In this document: positions 43,657 through 53,474 of the stretch, piece by piece
Layout: each line of letters opens with the position of its first letter
How positions within the stretch are numbered: position 1 is the stretch's first letter
DNA from: Pseudooceanicola antarcticus
GTDB taxonomy: Bacteria > Pseudomonadota > Alphaproteobacteria > Rhodobacterales > Rhodobacteraceae
Length of the DNA: 64,000 bases
Direction of reading: 5' to 3'
Assembly (NCBI RefSeq): GCF_900215355.1
Contig: NZ_OBEA01000001.1
Span: 248,001-312,000, forward strand
Notes under the pieces: model-generated
What the model was told of the DNA's origin: nothing
Seen by the model: only the letters and a program-made list of their open reading frames with translations
Databases searched by the model: none
Made by a program: the position numbers and the translations under genes

Positions 43657-44238
43657 ATGATCAAGAAGCTTCCCGCGATTCTAATCGTGCTCATCGTCGC
43701 GTCCTGTGGCGGCGGTCGGGACACGGTGGCCCCGCGTAACATGGATAACGCCTGTTCCATCCTGGACCAGCGCCCCCACTTCAAGAAGGCCTTCAAGCGC
43801 ACCGAGCGCAAGTATGGCATCCCGGTGCACGTGCAGATGGCCGTGATGCACCAGGAGAGCAAGTTCATCGGCAACGCCAGGACGCCGCATCGCTTCGCGC
43901 TCGGCATCATCCCGATGGGCCGGCAGAGCTCGGCCACGGGCTACAGCCAGGCGCTGGACGGCACCTGGGAGGAATACCAGCGCAAGACCGGCAACCGCCG
44001 CGCGCGACGCACAGATATCGACGATGCCGCGGATTTCATGGGCTGGTACATGTCCGAGACGACCCTGCGCCTGGGCATCCCCCTGTCCGACGCTCGCGCC
44101 CAATACCTGGCCTATCACGAAGGGCGCACGGGCTATTCCCGTGGCTCCTATCGCAACAAGTCCTGGCTGCTCTCGGTTTCGCAGCGGGTCGCCCTCCGCT
44201 CCGAGCTCTACGCCGATCAGCTGGCCTACTGCCTCTAG
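43657..44238 (+). CDS. Lytic-transglycosylase-type lipoprotein
   Basis: 193 residues. Lipoprotein signal MIKKLPAILIVLIVASCGGG (lipobox VASC, lipidated Cys17). The SLT-like domain shows the catalytic Glu in MAVMHQESKFIGNA, then ATGYSQALDGTWEEYQRKTG and YLAYHEGRTGYSRGSY, the layout of a family 1 lytic transglycosylase. It would cleave peptidoglycan from the periplasmic leaflet of the outer membrane. GAGAGG lies upstream of the start. The leader contains an A-run (43623-43628). Confidence 0.88.
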   Translation: MIKKLPAILIVLIVASCGGGRDTVAPRNMDNACSILDQRPHFKKAFKRTERKYGIPVHVQMAVMHQESKFIGNARTPHRFALGIIPMGRQSSATGYSQALDGTWEEYQRKTGNRRARRTDIDDAADFMGWYMSETTLRLGIPLSDARAQYLAYHEGRTGYSRGSYRNKSWLLSVSQRVALRSELYADQLAYCL

Positions 44239-44271
44239 GCAGGGGAACGGCCGGCACGGGGGCGGCGGGGA

Positions 44272-44895
44272 TCAGTTCCCGCCGCGCCGCGCGGTCTCGC
44301 GCCGGATCGAGAAGAGGCTGTCGCCCAGGTTCAACCCGGTCTGCAGCTCTCCCAGGATCACCGTGGTCTGGCTGCCGGCTTCATCCGTCACCACCCATTG
44401 CCGCAACTCAACCGGAGCCCCCTCCTGGGGGCCGCCGGTGAAGACCAGCTCGATGTTGCCGTACTCGGGATGCTCGGGGTCCTGCGCGCGCAGCACGGTC
44501 GAGGGCCCCTCTTCGCGGTGCCCGGTGACCATGTTGGCGCGGCTCAGATCCATGTTGTCATCGAGAATCAGCTTCAGCGGCGTGCGGTTCAGACCATAGG
44601 TCTCGGGGCCGCCGTTGGATTTCGGATCGAAGATCGCCACGGCGCCCGCGCCGGCGATGACCAGCGCCTCTTCCGGCGGGTCGTATTCGAACCGCATGCG
44701 ACCGGGCCGCTTGATATAGAGCGTGCCGGTCGAGATCGAGCCATCGGCATTGACCTGGGTGAACTTGCTTTCAGCGGTACGCATCCCGTTCATGTAGTCC
44801 GAGATCGCGTCCAGCGGGATCGGTGCCGCGCCTGCGGGCAGCAGGCTGGCAACCAGAAGGGCGGCGGGGGCCAGGAGGCGGGTCAGCATGGTCAT
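44272..44895 (-). CDS. lolA: Outer-membrane lipoprotein carrier protein
   Basis: 207 residues. Signal peptide TRLLAPAALLVASLLPAGAA, then LolA-type beta sheet: MRTAESKFTQVNADGSISTG, LYIKRPGRMRFEYDPPEEAL, and a C-terminal VVTDEAGSQTTVILGELQTG. It escorts lipoproteins across the periplasm. Start taken at 44895; a GTG/ATG extension to 44937 is possible and the Shine-Dalgarno does not decide. It follows ftsK on the same strand but a 335-bp gap with a palindromic repeat lies between. Confidence 0.92.
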   Translation of the reverse strand: MTMLTRLLAPAALLVASLLPAGAAPIPLDAISDYMNGMRTAESKFTQVNADGSISTGTLYIKRPGRMRFEYDPPEEALVIAGAGAVAIFDPKSNGGPETYGLNRTPLKLILDDNMDLSRANMVTGHREEGPSTVLRAQDPEHPEYGNIELVFTGGPQEGAPVELRQWVVTDEAGSQTTVILGELQTGLNLGDSLFSIRRETARRGGN

Positions 44896-44990
44896 GGGAT
44901 AGATGTAAGCTCCGGCAGGGATCGGTTCCAGCATCAAACGCGCCAGGTCCCTTCACCGTTCCGCCATCGGCACGAGAGCGCCGGAAGGGA

Positions 44991-45215
44991 GGGGGCGCTG
45001 CCCCCTCTGAAGCCATGGGCTTCATTCACCCCCGGAGTATTTTCAGCCTGGTGATGCAGCAGGAGGGTGCCCGGAAAGGCACCCTCCTTTTCAACTGGGA
45101 GCGTGGCACGCTCTTCAGGCAGAGGGAGGTCGCCCCCATGGCTGCGTCATGCAGCATCACCAGGCTGAAAGTACTCTGGGGGAGTCCGCCGCAGGCGGGC
45201 GGGGGCAAAGCCCCC
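44991..45215. repeat. AGTATTT palindromic intergenic repeat, copy 7 (both ends of hairpin type)
   Basis: Both ends carry hairpins. Left: GGGGGC-GCT-GCCCCC (44991-45005), GAAGCC-ATG-GGCTTC (45009-45023), then GAGTATTTTCAGCCTGGTGA (from 45035). Right: TCACCAGGCTGAAAGTACTC (45157-45176), CCGCC/GGCGG, and GGGGGC-AAA-GCCCCC (45201-45215). Inside is a strong terminator-like element, GGAGGGTGCC-CGGAAA-GGCACCCTCC-TTTT (45062-45091). The element accounts for most of the 335 bp between lolA and ftsK and ends 15 bp from the ftsK stop. Confidence 0.88.
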
Positions 45216-45230
45216 TTCCCCTATGGGCCC

Positions 45231-48200
45231 TTACTGTTCGGGCACCAGCACTTCACGCTTGCCGACGTGGTTGGCGGCGCTGACCACGCCCTCGTCCTCC
45301 ATCTGCTCGACCAGGCGCGCGGCCTTGTTGTAGCCGATGGCCAGCTTGCGCTGGATGTAGGAGGTCGAGCACTTGCGATCCTTGATCACGATCGCCACCG
45401 CCTGGTCATAGAGCGCGTCTTCGCCATTGGTATTGCCGCCGGTGTTGAGACCCAGCACCGCGTCGATATCGGCGGACTTCTCGTCGTCCGGCCCTTCGAC
45501 CACGCCGCCGATGTACTCGGGCGGGCCATAGGCCTTGAGATTGCTGACCACCTCTTCGACCTCTTCGTCGCTGACGAAGGGACCGTGGCAACGGGTGATC
45601 TTCGCGCCGCCGGCCATGTAGAGCATGTCGCCCATGCCCAGGAGCTGCTCGGCCCCCATTTCACCCAGGATCGTGCGGCTGTCGATCTTCGAGGTCACCT
45701 GGAAGGAGATCCGGGTGGGGAAGTTGGCCTTGATCGTGCCGGTGATCACGTCGACCGAGGGGCGCTGCGTGGCCATGATCAGGTGGATGCCAGAGGCCCG
45801 CGCCATCTGCGCAAGGCGCTGGATGCAGGCCTCGATCTCCTTGCCCGCGACCATCATCAGGTCGGCCATCTCGTCGACGATGACGACGATATAGGGCATC
45901 TTCTCGGGCTGGATCTCTTCGGTTTCGAAGATCGGATCGCCGGTCTCTTCGTCGAAGCCGGTCTGCACGGTGCGCGAGAACATCTCGCCCTTCTTCAGCG
46001 CATCCGCCACGCGGCCGTTGTAGCCGTCGATGTTGCGCACGCCCATCTTGGACATCTTGCGGTAGCGCTCTTCCATCTCCTGCACGACCCACTTCAGGGC
46101 CACCACGGCCTTCTTGGGATCGGTCACAACCGGGGAAAGCAGGTGCGGGATGCCGTCGTAGACCGACAGTTCCAGCATCTTCGGGTCGATCATGATCAGC
46201 CGGCAGTCTTCCGGGGTCAGGCGGTAGAGCAGCGACAGGATCATGGTGTTGATCGCCACCGACTTGCCCGAGCCGGTCGTACCGGCGATCAGCAGGTGAG
46301 GCATCTTGGCGAGGTTGGCGATCACCGGCTCACCGCCGATGTCCTTGCCGAGCGCCAGCGGCAGCTTCATGTGGCTGTCGCCGAAATCACGCGCGGCCAG
46401 CAGCTCGCGCAGCACAACCATCTCGCGGTTGTCGTTGGGCAGTTCGATACCGATGACCGAGCGGCCCGGCACGGTCGAGACACGCGCAGACAGCGCCGAC
46501 ATCGAACGCGCGATATCGTCGGCCAGGCCGATCACGCGCGAGGCCTTGAGGCCCGGCGCCGGTTCCAGCTCGTACATCGTCACCACGGGGCCGGGGCGGA
46601 CCGAGACGATCTCGCCCTTCACGCCGTAGTCGTCCAGCACCGATTCCAGCATGCGGGCGTTCTGCTCGAGCGCCTCGTCCGAGAGGTGGTGGCGCTGGAT
46701 GGTCTCGGGAGAGGTCAGCAGCGACAGCGGCGGCAGCTCGTATTCCGCCTCGGCCGGGTCGAAGGCCAGAGAGGGCTGGGCCTCGGCCTGGGCGCGGGCA
46801 GAGGGCTGCACCGGCTTGCGGGTGCTGTGCTGCACCACCTTGCGCGGCTCGGCGACGGGGATCTTGGCCCCCTCGGTGAAGCCCATGCTGCGCGGCTCGG
46901 CGGGCAGCTCTTCGGGGGCGGCGAAATCATAGTGCTCGTCGTCGTCATCGTCGCGGAACTCGGGCGCGGGCGGGATCGAGGGCACGCCGCGTTCGACCCG
47001 CAGCTGGCCGGCATCGACCAGCTCGGGGGCCGGCATCTCGGACTGGGCCAGCTCTGCGTGACCCATGTCGTCGTCGAGCGCCGCCATGGGCGCCTCGTCG
47101 GGGTAGGAGAGCCCGGCATGGCGCGGGTCGGCGCCGCCGAGGCGCGGCGTCGGCGCGGCAGCGGCGGCGGTCAGCGGCGGCTCGGGCGGCAGGCCATGGT
47201 CGGGGGCTGCGGCACGGTCGCCCGAGAAGATCAGCGGCGCCGGGCTGCGGCGCTTGGCGCGGCGGGCGGCGGCCTGGATGGCGCTCAGCGGCACATCCTC
47301 CATCTCGGGGCCTTCCTCGGCAGAGATCGGCTCTCCGCGGCGGGCGCGGGCGCGCACCACGTCGGCGATCTTGGCGCGGATACGGTCGTCGCCCGGCAGC
47401 TCTTCTTCGCCGAGGGCCATCAGCACCTCGTCGTCATCCATCTGGTCCCAGCTTTGCGGCTGCGGCTCGGGGCGGCGCACCAGCCCCGGCAGGCGACCCA
47501 GCAGGCCCGGTTTCTCTTCCGGAGCGGGCGTCTCGTCGTAGTAGAGCGGTTCGTCGTCCTGGGCACCCCAGGGATCTTCGGCCCAGGCGGGATCGGCCGC
47601 GGCGGGCGCGGTCAGGCGCGCATCGCGGCGACGCTCGGCGCGGGCTTCGGCGCGGGCGCGCAGCCCTTCACCGGCGCTGCGGGTCGCATGGCCGGCGACC
47701 GAGACGGCCCCGACGGCTCCACGGCCCAGCAGTTTCGCAATGAAGGCATAGGTCAGGACGATGGCGATCAGCAGCCAGCGGAAGGCCAGCCGCATCTCGA
47801 CCCTGGTGATACCGGCCACGAAGAGACCAAGCGCCACCATGGCCGGGCCCAGCACCAGCGCCGCCACCTTCAGCGAACCGGCGACGGACAGCGGAGAGAT
47901 CCCGATCAGCGCGCCCAGCACGGTGTCCCCGAAGAGACCGCCCAGCCCGAAGGCATGCGGCCAGCTTTCCGAGGTGTTCAGCGCACCGCCATAGACCGAC
48001 ATCAGCACCACGAAGACCGGCGCGAAGACCAGCCGGCCCACCGGGGCCTCGTCGGCCAGGTGCAGGCCGAAGCGCAGCCCCCAGATCACCGAGAGCACGG
48101 CGATCGCCCAGCCCCCGATGCCGATCACCATGATCACCGGCGCCGAGATCGAGGCACCGAAGAGCCCCAGCCAGTTCTGCACCGGCGCATCCGAGGCCGA

Positions 48201-48359
48201 GAACCACGACGGGTCCTGCGGCGCATAGCTGTAGAGCACCGCCGCCAGCATCAGGCCGAAGCCCAGAAGCACGAGGCCGATCAGCTCCTTGCCGCGCTTT
48301 TCCAGCGCCGCCTGCATATCGCTGTCGAAGAGGGGATCACGTTTCGTCTGGTAGGCCAT
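45231..48359 (-). CDS. ftsK: DNA translocase FtsK
   Basis: 1042 residues. The N-terminal ~200 residues contain four membrane helices ([20 protein letters not shown]). A proline/glutamate-rich linker follows (about 220-520), then the motor: Walker [15 protein letters not shown] near residue 690 and Walker [15 protein letters not shown] near 825. The C-terminal gamma winged helix ([20 protein letters not shown]) reads KOPS sequences. It pumps chromosome termini through the septum and activates XerCD at dif. The aminotransferase gene lies 15 bp upstream on the same strand. Confidence 0.98.
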   Translation of the reverse strand: MAYQTKRDPLFDSDMQAALEKRGKELIGLVLLGFGLMLAAVLYSYAPQDPSWFSASDAPVQNWLGLFGASISAPVIMVIGIGGWAIAVLSVIWGLRFGLHLADEAPVGRLVFAPVFVVLMSVYGGALNTSESWPHAFGLGGLFGDTVLGALIGISPLSVAGSLKVAALVLGPAMVALGLFVAGITRVEMRLAFRWLLIAIVLTYAFIAKLLGRGAVGAVSVAGHATRSAGEGLRARAEARAERRRDARLTAPAAADPAWAEDPWGAQDDEPLYYDETPAPEEKPGLLGRLPGLVRRPEPQPQSWDQMDDDEVLMALGEEELPGDDRIRAKIADVVRARARRGEPISAEEGPEMEDVPLSAIQAAARRAKRRSPAPLIFSGDRAAAPDHGLPPEPPLTAAAAAPTPRLGGADPRHAGLSYPDEAPMAALDDDMGHAELAQSEMPAPELVDAGQLRVERGVPSIPPAPEFRDDDDDEHYDFAAPEELPAEPRSMGFTEGAKIPVAEPRKVVQHSTRKPVQPSARAQAEAQPSLAFDPAEAEYELPPLSLLTSPETIQRHHLSDEALEQNARMLESVLDDYGVKGEIVSVRPGPVVTMYELEPAPGLKASRVIGLADDIARSMSALSARVSTVPGRSVIGIELPNDNREMVVLRELLAARDFGDSHMKLPLALGKDIGGEPVIANLAKMPHLLIAGTTGSGKSVAINTMILSLLYRLTPEDCRLIMIDPKMLELSVYDGIPHLLSPVVTDPKKAVVALKWVVQEMEERYRKMSKMGVRNIDGYNGRVADALKKGEMFSRTVQTGFDEETGDPIFETEEIQPEKMPYIVVIVDEMADLMMVAGKEIEACIQRLAQMARASGIHLIMATQRPSVDVITGTIKANFPTRISFQVTSKIDSRTILGEMGAEQLLGMGDMLYMAGGAKITRCHGPFVSDEEVEEVVSNLKAYGPPEYIGGVVEGPDDEKSADIDAVLGLNTGGNTNGEDALYDQAVAIVIKDRKCSTSYIQRKLAIGYNKAARLVEQMEDEGVVSAANHVGKREVLVPEQ

Positions 48360-48374
48360 GCTCTTCGCTCCTCG

Positions 48375-49553
48375 TCAGTCCCACAGGCAGGCGCGCAGCT
48401 TTTCCAGCCCCGTCACCATCTCGTCCCGCGCCGCCACCATGGCGACACGGATATAGCCCTTGCCGGGGGTTCCCTCGGCCGTCTCGCGGCTGAGGTAGGC
48501 GCCGGGCAGGACCCGCACCCCGGTTTCGGTCCACAGCTTCAGCGCCGCGGCCTCGCCATCCTCGACCGGCAGCCAGAGGAAGAACCCCGCTTCGGGGCCC
48601 TTGTAGCCGGGCACGCCGCCCATCACCTGGTCGGCCGCCAGGTATTTCTGCTGGTAGAGGGCGCGGTTCTCTTCCACGTGGGCCTCGTCAGCCCAGACAC
48701 GCTCGCTGACCTTCTGGATCGGCAGCGGCAGGGGCGCACCCGAATAGGCACGCAGCTGGCGGATGCGACGGATCGATTCCGGTCCGCCCGCCACGAAACC
48801 CGACCGCAGACCGGGCAGGTTCGAGCGCTTCGACAGCGACTGGAAGATCACCACCCGCTCGGGGTCGGCGCCCATCTCCTGCGCGATCTCGAGCGCCCCC
48901 ACGGGGGCCGCGTCGCGCCAGATCTCGGAATAGCATTCATCGGCGAAGACCTGGAAATCCCACTTCTCGGCCAGGGCCAGCAGCTCGCGCCAATAGGCGG
49001 CAGAGGCCACGGCCCCCTGCGGGTTGGCCGGAGAGCAGATGTAGACCGCCGCCGTGCGGTTCAGCACCTCGTCGGGCAGACTCGCATAATCGGGCAGATG
49101 TCCGGTCTCTTCGGTGGCGGGCACGAAGACCGGCTCCGCGCCGACCGAGATCGCCGAGATCATGTAGACCTGGTAGAAGGGGTTAGGGATCAACACCACC
49201 GGGCGCTGCCCGTTTTTCTGTTCGGGAATCAACGCCATACCGGCGTTGTAAAGCCCCTCGCGGGTGCCGTTCAGCGGCATCACCTGGCGCGCGGGGTCCA
49301 TGGTCACGCCGTAGCGCCGCGCGATCCATCCGGTGATCGCGGCCTGCAGCTCGGGCGTGCCGTCGTTGGGGGGATACTTGGCAAGACCTGCCACGTTCTC
49401 GGACAGCACTTGGCCCACCCACTCCGGGAAGGGGTGCCGGGGCTCTCCGATGGTCATATGCGTTACCTCACCACCCGGTTCATGCGAATCGAGAAGGGCG
49501 CGCAGGCGCGGGAACGCATATTCCGGAAGGTTCGAAAACCGCTCTGGAAACAT
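48375..49553 (-). CDS. Class I/II PLP-dependent aminotransferase (DapC-like)
   Basis: 392 residues. The PLP lysine is in FQSLSKRSNLPGLRSGFVAG (SLSKRSN), the Asp/Tyr pair in FADECYSEIWRD, and the N-terminal MTIGEPRHPFPEWV and NDGTPELQAAI motifs. The substitution pattern is close to N-succinyl-diaminopimelate aminotransferase DapC, which would supply peptidoglycan precursors next to ftsK; this is likely but not proven. The stop lies 15 bp before the ftsK start, so the two are co-transcribed. Confidence 0.85.
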   Translation of the reverse strand: MFPERFSNLPEYAFPRLRALLDSHEPGGEVTHMTIGEPRHPFPEWVGQVLSENVAGLAKYPPNDGTPELQAAITGWIARRYGVTMDPARQVMPLNGTREGLYNAGMALIPEQKNGQRPVVLIPNPFYQVYMISAISVGAEPVFVPATEETGHLPDYASLPDEVLNRTAAVYICSPANPQGAVASAAYWRELLALAEKWDFQVFADECYSEIWRDAAPVGALEIAQEMGADPERVVIFQSLSKRSNLPGLRSGFVAGGPESIRRIRQLRAYSGAPLPLPIQKVSERVWADEAHVEENRALYQQKYLAADQVMGGVPGYKGPEAGFFLWLPVEDGEAAALKLWTETGVRVLPGAYLSRETAEGTPGKGYIRVAMVAARDEMVTGLEKLRACLWD

Positions 49554-49695
49554 TTGAAACTGCCTCTGGATCAGGGTCGTAACGCCCCGTTTGAGCCTCA
49601 GCGTAACCTATGAGGGAGCGATGCGTCCAGCGCTCTTGCGCCTCTGCAACAGGGCTGTTGCATCGAAACCCCGTGTTTCCACGGGATTTTCCGGA

Positions 49696-51030
49696 TCAGG
49701 CGGCGCGCAGGGCGGCCTCGGCGGCGGCCGAGACCCTTGCCAGGGCCTCTTCCGCGAAGGGCTTGCCCATGAGCATGATCCCGCAGGAGGGCGCGCCGGC
49801 GGGCAGGGTCACCGCCGGAAGCCCCATCAGGTTGCCCACCCGCGTGTTGCGCAGGGCCAGCAGGTTCTCGGTCACGTAGTAGTCGTGATTCGACAGCATC
49901 CGCGAGGCGAAGGGCGGCAGAATCGCCGAGCTGGGCGAAAGCACCGCGTCATATCCCGCCATCCGCGCATGCCATTCGGCACGCGCCTGCTCCAGCTGCT
50001 CCCAGGCGGCCACGTAGTCGCTGGCCAGCACCTGCCCGCCGCCCCGGAAGCGCTCGAGAATCTCGGGGAACATCTTCTCGGGCGCGGCCTCGATGACGTC
50101 CTTCCACAGGCCATAGCCTTCCGGCGCGATGAGCTGCTTGGTCAGCAGGGCGGCGCGGTCATACTCGGGCGAGCGCACCTCGACCACCTCGGCACCCGCG
50201 TCGCGCAGCACCTCGACGGCGCGGCGGTAGGCGGCCAGGGGCTCGGGGCGGATATCGTCCAGGACGTGGTTCTCCATGGTCGCCAGGCGCATGCCGCGCA
50301 GGCTGGCACCGGTCAGATCCGGGGCAGGCCTGCCCTCCAGCGCCGAGAGCATGAGCACGCAATCCAGGACCGAGCGCCCGATGGGACCCACGGTGTCGAA
50401 ACGCTTGGCCAGCGGCACCACGCCTTCCAGGCTGACCCGTCCGGAGGTGGTCTTGAAGCCCACCAGGTCGTTCCAGGCCGCCGGGATACGCACCGAGCCG
50501 CCGGTGTCGGAGCCGATGCCGCCCGCCGCCAGCCCATGCGCCACCGAAGAGGCCGCGCCCGAGGACGAGCCGCCGGGCACCCAGTCGGGGTGGTTCACGT
50601 TGGGCGGCGTCGCCGTCACCGGGTTCAGCCCGATGCCGGAAAAGGCCAGTTCGGTCATATGGGTCTTGCCGAGGCAGACCAGCCCGACCTGGCTGGCATT
50701 GCGCAGCACGCGGGCGTCCTCGGCAGGCACGCGGCCTTCCAGCAGCGCAGAGCCCGCCTCGGTCGCCACGCCGGCCGTGTCGAAAAGGTCCTTCCAGGAG
50801 ATCGGCACCCCGTCCAGCGGATGCAGGCGGATGCCCAGGCGGGCCCGGTCGGCGGCGGCCTTCGCCTCGGCCAGGGCGCGGTCGGCCATGGTGCGGGCGT
50901 AGATGCGGGGGCCGGCCTCATGGGCGTCGATGGCGTTCAGATAGGTCTCGGCCAGGGCCACCGGGTCGATCTCTCCGCGCTCGATTCCCGCACCAAGCGC
51001 CGCCGCTTCCATCCACAGCCAGTCTTGCAT
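49696..51030 (-). CDS. Amidase-signature-family hydrolase
   Basis: 444 residues. The Ser-cisSer-Lys triad is visible: Lys in GVPISWKDLFDTAG, cis-Ser in VPGGSSSGAASSVA, nucleophile Ser in GSDTGGSVRIPAAW. It hydrolyses amides, with candidate substrates including glutamyl-tRNA-like amides, urea-derivatives or ureidomalonates. There is no GatB neighbour, so it is probably not GatA. The ATG at 51030 has GGAG 7 bases upstream and is preferred to the overlapping GTG at 51033. Divergent from the UbiH-type gene. Confidence 0.88.
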   Translation of the reverse strand: MQDWLWMEAAALGAGIERGEIDPVALAETYLNAIDAHEAGPRIYARTMADRALAEAKAAADRARLGIRLHPLDGVPISWKDLFDTAGVATEAGSALLEGRVPAEDARVLRNASQVGLVCLGKTHMTELAFSGIGLNPVTATPPNVNHPDWVPGGSSSGAASSVAHGLAAGGIGSDTGGSVRIPAAWNDLVGFKTTSGRVSLEGVVPLAKRFDTVGPIGRSVLDCVLMLSALEGRPAPDLTGASLRGMRLATMENHVLDDIRPEPLAAYRRAVEVLRDAGAEVVEVRSPEYDRAALLTKQLIAPEGYGLWKDVIEAAPEKMFPEILERFRGGGQVLASDYVAAWEQLEQARAEWHARMAGYDAVLSPSSAILPPFASRMLSNHDYYVTENLLALRNTRVGNLMGLPAVTLPAGAPSCGIMLMGKPFAEEALARVSAAAEAALRAA

Positions 51031-51168
51031 CACACCACTCCGTATTCTTCGCGGCGACGGTAGCGGCAGGCGGGCGCATGGACAATCCCGCCCGAGGGGG
51101 CATATCTGGTGCAGGGGCGCTTATCGGGGGCGGAGCGCCTATCTGGGGAAGTGACGAAAGGCAGGGCC

Positions 51169-52383
51169 ATGAGCGAGCAAAGCGATCTTCTTATCGTCGG
51201 CGGCGGGCTGAACGGCCCCGCGCTGGCCCTTGCGGCCGCCAAGGCGGGGCTGACAAGCACCTTGATCGACGCGCTGCCCCGGAGCGAGCTCTCGGGCGCC
51301 AGCTTCGACGGCCGCGCCTATGCGCTGGCCCTGGCCTCGGTGCGGCTGCTGCGCGCCATCGGCGTCTGGGACGGGGTCGCGGACCAAAGCCAGCCGATGC
51401 TCGACATCAAGGTCAGCGACGGGCGCGCCGGAGAGGGGCCCTCGCCCTTCTTCCTGCACTTCGACCACGCCGAGATCGAGGAAGGCCCCATGGGCCACAT
51501 GATCGAGGACCGCTACCTGCGCCGTGCCCTGCTGGAGGCCGTGGAGGCCGCGCCGGAGGTCACCGTGATCAACGAGGCCCGCGTGGTGGCACAGGAGACC
51601 GGCCCGCAAGGCGCCTCGGTCACCCTCGCCTCGGGAGAGGTGCTGCGCGGCCAGCTGGTGGTGGGCTGCGACGGCAAGCGCTCGGGCACCGCCGCCCGCG
51701 CGGGCATCCGGCGGCACGGCTGGGGCTACGGCCAGACCGCACTGGTCTGCGCCATCGCGCACGAGAAGCCCCACGAGGGCGTCGCGCATCAGTTCTTCAT
51801 GCCCCCCGGCCCGCTGGCCATCCTGCCCCTGCCCGGCAACCGCTCCTCCATCGTCTGGAGCGAGCGGGACGCCACGGCGCAGGCGATCAACGCACTGCCC
51901 GATGGCGACTACCTGGCCGCCCTGCGGCCCCGCTTCGGTGATTTCCTGGGCGAGATCGCGCTGGAAGGCGCGCGGTTCACCTACCCCCTGGGCCTGTCGA
52001 TCTGCGAGCGCTTCGCGGATTGGCGGCTGGCGCTGGTCGGTGACGCCGCCCATGGCATGCATCCGATCGCCGGCCAGGGGCTGAACGCCGGGCTGCGCGA
52101 CGTGGCGGCGCTGGCACAGGTGCTGCGCGAGGCGCGGGAGCATGGCGAGGACATCGGCGCCCTGAACGTGCTGGAGCGCTACCAGGAATGGCGCCGCTTC
52201 GACACCGGTACCCTGGCACTGGCGACGGATCTGACCAACAAGCTGTTCTCGAACGACAACCCGCTGCTGCGCGCCACGCGGGACCTGGGCCTGGGCCTGG
52301 TCAACCGTATCCCCGGTCTGCGCCGCGGCTTCATCCGCGAGGCGGCGGGCCTGACGGGGGATCTGCCCGAACTGATGCGCTGA
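51169..52383 (+). CDS. UbiH/UbiF/Coq6-type FAD-dependent hydroxylase
   Basis: 404 residues. FAD-binding Rossmann motif LLIVGGGLNGPALALAAAKA (GxGxxG), the DG motif VVGCDGKRSGTAARAG, and the GD motif ALVGDAAHGMHPIAGQGLNA. This is the UbiH/VisC/Coq6 family: ring hydroxylation in ubiquinone biosynthesis is the expected role. The start at 51169 has AAAGG upstream; an in-frame start at 51109 is antisense-crowded by the amidase promoter. It converges with the Trm112 gene. Confidence 0.9.
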   Translation: MSEQSDLLIVGGGLNGPALALAAAKAGLTSTLIDALPRSELSGASFDGRAYALALASVRLLRAIGVWDGVADQSQPMLDIKVSDGRAGEGPSPFFLHFDHAEIEEGPMGHMIEDRYLRRALLEAVEAAPEVTVINEARVVAQETGPQGASVTLASGEVLRGQLVVGCDGKRSGTAARAGIRRHGWGYGQTALVCAIAHEKPHEGVAHQFFMPPGPLAILPLPGNRSSIVWSERDATAQAINALPDGDYLAALRPRFGDFLGEIALEGARFTYPLGLSICERFADWRLALVGDAAHGMHPIAGQGLNAGLRDVAALAQVLREAREHGEDIGALNVLERYQEWRRFDTGTLALATDLTNKLFSNDNPLLRATRDLGLGLVNRIPGLRRGFIREAAGLTGDLPELMR

Positions 52384-52392
52384 GACAGGGCA

Positions 52393-52474
52393 GGTGGATT
52401 GGCATCCACCCTACGAAATCTGCGCGGCCCGGACCTGACGACCGAAGGCCCGCAGGGTGGGAGATATCCCACCT
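52393..52474. repeat. Inverted pair of GTAGGGTGG-type hairpins
   Basis: GGTGGAT-TGGC-ATCCACC followed by CTACG (52393-52415), and GGTGGGA-GATA-TCCCACC preceded by CGCAGG (52452-52474). The two hairpins face each other across 36 bp, each resembling the single copy at 34854-34876. They lie directly after the UbiH-type stop, suggesting termination or mRNA 3'-end protection. Confidence 0.6.
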
Positions 52475-52530
52475 CCCCCGCCGGACATTTGCGCAAGACG
52501 CCCGCGCCCGGCGCCATGGCCACTGCCACT

Positions 52531-52582
52531 ATCCGACGGCCCAAATACTGCCGCCGGAGGCTTCGCCCCGGCACGGGGCGAA
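52531..52582. repeat. AGTATTT palindromic intergenic repeat, copy 8 (right half only)
   Basis: Only one arm remains: ATCCGACGGCCCAAATACT (52531-52549) and the 'GCCGCCGGAGGC' end (52550-52561). A perfect TTCGCCCC-GGCAC-GGGGCGAA stem (52562-52582) follows, 13 bp from the Trm112 stop, and could terminate transcription from that side. Confidence 0.75.
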
Positions 52583-52595
52583 AACTCTCTCCGGA

Positions 52596-52778
52596 TCAGT
52601 CCAGCACACGGGCCTCGTCGACCAGCATCACCGGGATACCGGCACGGATCGGATAGGCCAGGCCCGCGGACTCCGAGATCAACTCCTGCCGCTCGGCGTC
52701 ATAGCGCAGGGTGGCATGACTGCGCGGGCAGACCAGGGCCTCGAGCATGCGGCGGTCAAAGGCGGGCGTGTCGTTCAT
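52596..52778 (-). CDS. Trm112-family small protein
   Basis: 60 residues. Trm112p-like signature: [20 protein letters not shown], then [20 protein letters not shown]. Only one cysteine (in VCPRS) of the zinc-ribbon type remains. Eukaryotic Trm112 activates several methyltransferases; bacterial YcaR-like forms are less studied. It overlaps the Lon-N gene by 4 bp and is therefore co-translated with it. Confidence 0.92.
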   Translation of the reverse strand: MNDTPAFDRRMLEALVCPRSHATLRYDAERQELISESAGLAYPIRAGIPVMLVDEARVLD

Positions 52779-53419
52779 TGCAGCAATTCCTGTCCATCGC
52801 CGCCGCGCAACGCATATTCCATGAGCGTCACCAGCGTCTCGCGGCGGGTTGTCAGCGAAGGCGCCTCGAGCAGCGCCTGTTTCTCATCCAGGGTGAAATT
52901 CAGCAGCATCGACAGCGAGTTGATCAGCAGCTCGTCATCGGCATCCTGCAGGGTCTCCCAATCCGTCGACAGGCCCTGGGTGTCGAAGTAGCGCGACAGC
53001 AGGTCCATGAAGGCCTCGCGGCGGAAACCGGGGTCGCGGTCCGAAGGCGCCAGGTCGGGCTCGAAGCCCGCCCAGTCGACGCGGCAGCGACGATAGGGGG
53101 TAAAGCCCTCGATCTCATCGGCGATGCGATAGCGCGAGATGCCGGTGAGGGTGATCATGTAGCGCCCGTCCTCGGTCTCCGAGAACTGGGTGACGCGACC
53201 GGCGCAGCCGATCTTGTGCAGCCCGTGGTCCCCAGGCCCCGGCATGTCACCGGGCTGGATCATCCCGATCAGCCGGTGCGGCGTCTTCAGGCAATCCTCG
53301 AACATGGCAAGGTAGCGCGGTTCGAAGAGATGCAGCGGCAACCGTGCGCGCGGCAAAAGGAGGGCCCCCGGCAGCGGAAAGATGGGGATCACCTCGGGAA
53401 GATCTGCGGGTTTCATCAT
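52775..53419 (-). CDS. Lon substrate-binding (LON-N) domain protein
   Basis: 214 residues. A stand-alone Lon N-terminal domain: [35 protein letters not shown], then [19 protein letters not shown]. There is no AAA+ or protease part. Such proteins are widespread in alphaproteobacteria; their function is unknown but may involve binding unfolded segments. It is followed by the Trm112 gene with a 4-bp overlap, and preceded by the YbbN-like gene on the same strand after 55 bp. Confidence 0.92.
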   Translation of the reverse strand: MMKPADLPEVIPIFPLPGALLLPRARLPLHLFEPRYLAMFEDCLKTPHRLIGMIQPGDMPGPGDHGLHKIGCAGRVTQFSETEDGRYMITLTGISRYRIADEIEGFTPYRRCRVDWAGFEPDLAPSDRDPGFRREAFMDLLSRYFDTQGLSTDWETLQDADDELLINSLSMLLNFTLDEKQALLEAPSLTTRRETLVTLMEYALRGGDGQELLQ

Positions 53420-53474
53420 GTTCAGGAGATTAGGCCGCCCGCGCCTCCGGGAAAGCCCCGGAGGCGGGAAAAAC

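Noticed and set aside
45026-45208. 60-codon minus-strand frame between lolA and ftsK
   Set aside because: It lies within the palindromic repeat (copy 7) and is a by-product of the inverted sequence.
44823-49613. A 1596-codon open frame on the plus strand
   Set aside because: It is antisense to the lolA upstream region, ftsK and the aminotransferase, whose minus-strand products have complete family motifs. Long antisense frames are expected at this GC content; its translation is low-complexity and has no domain.
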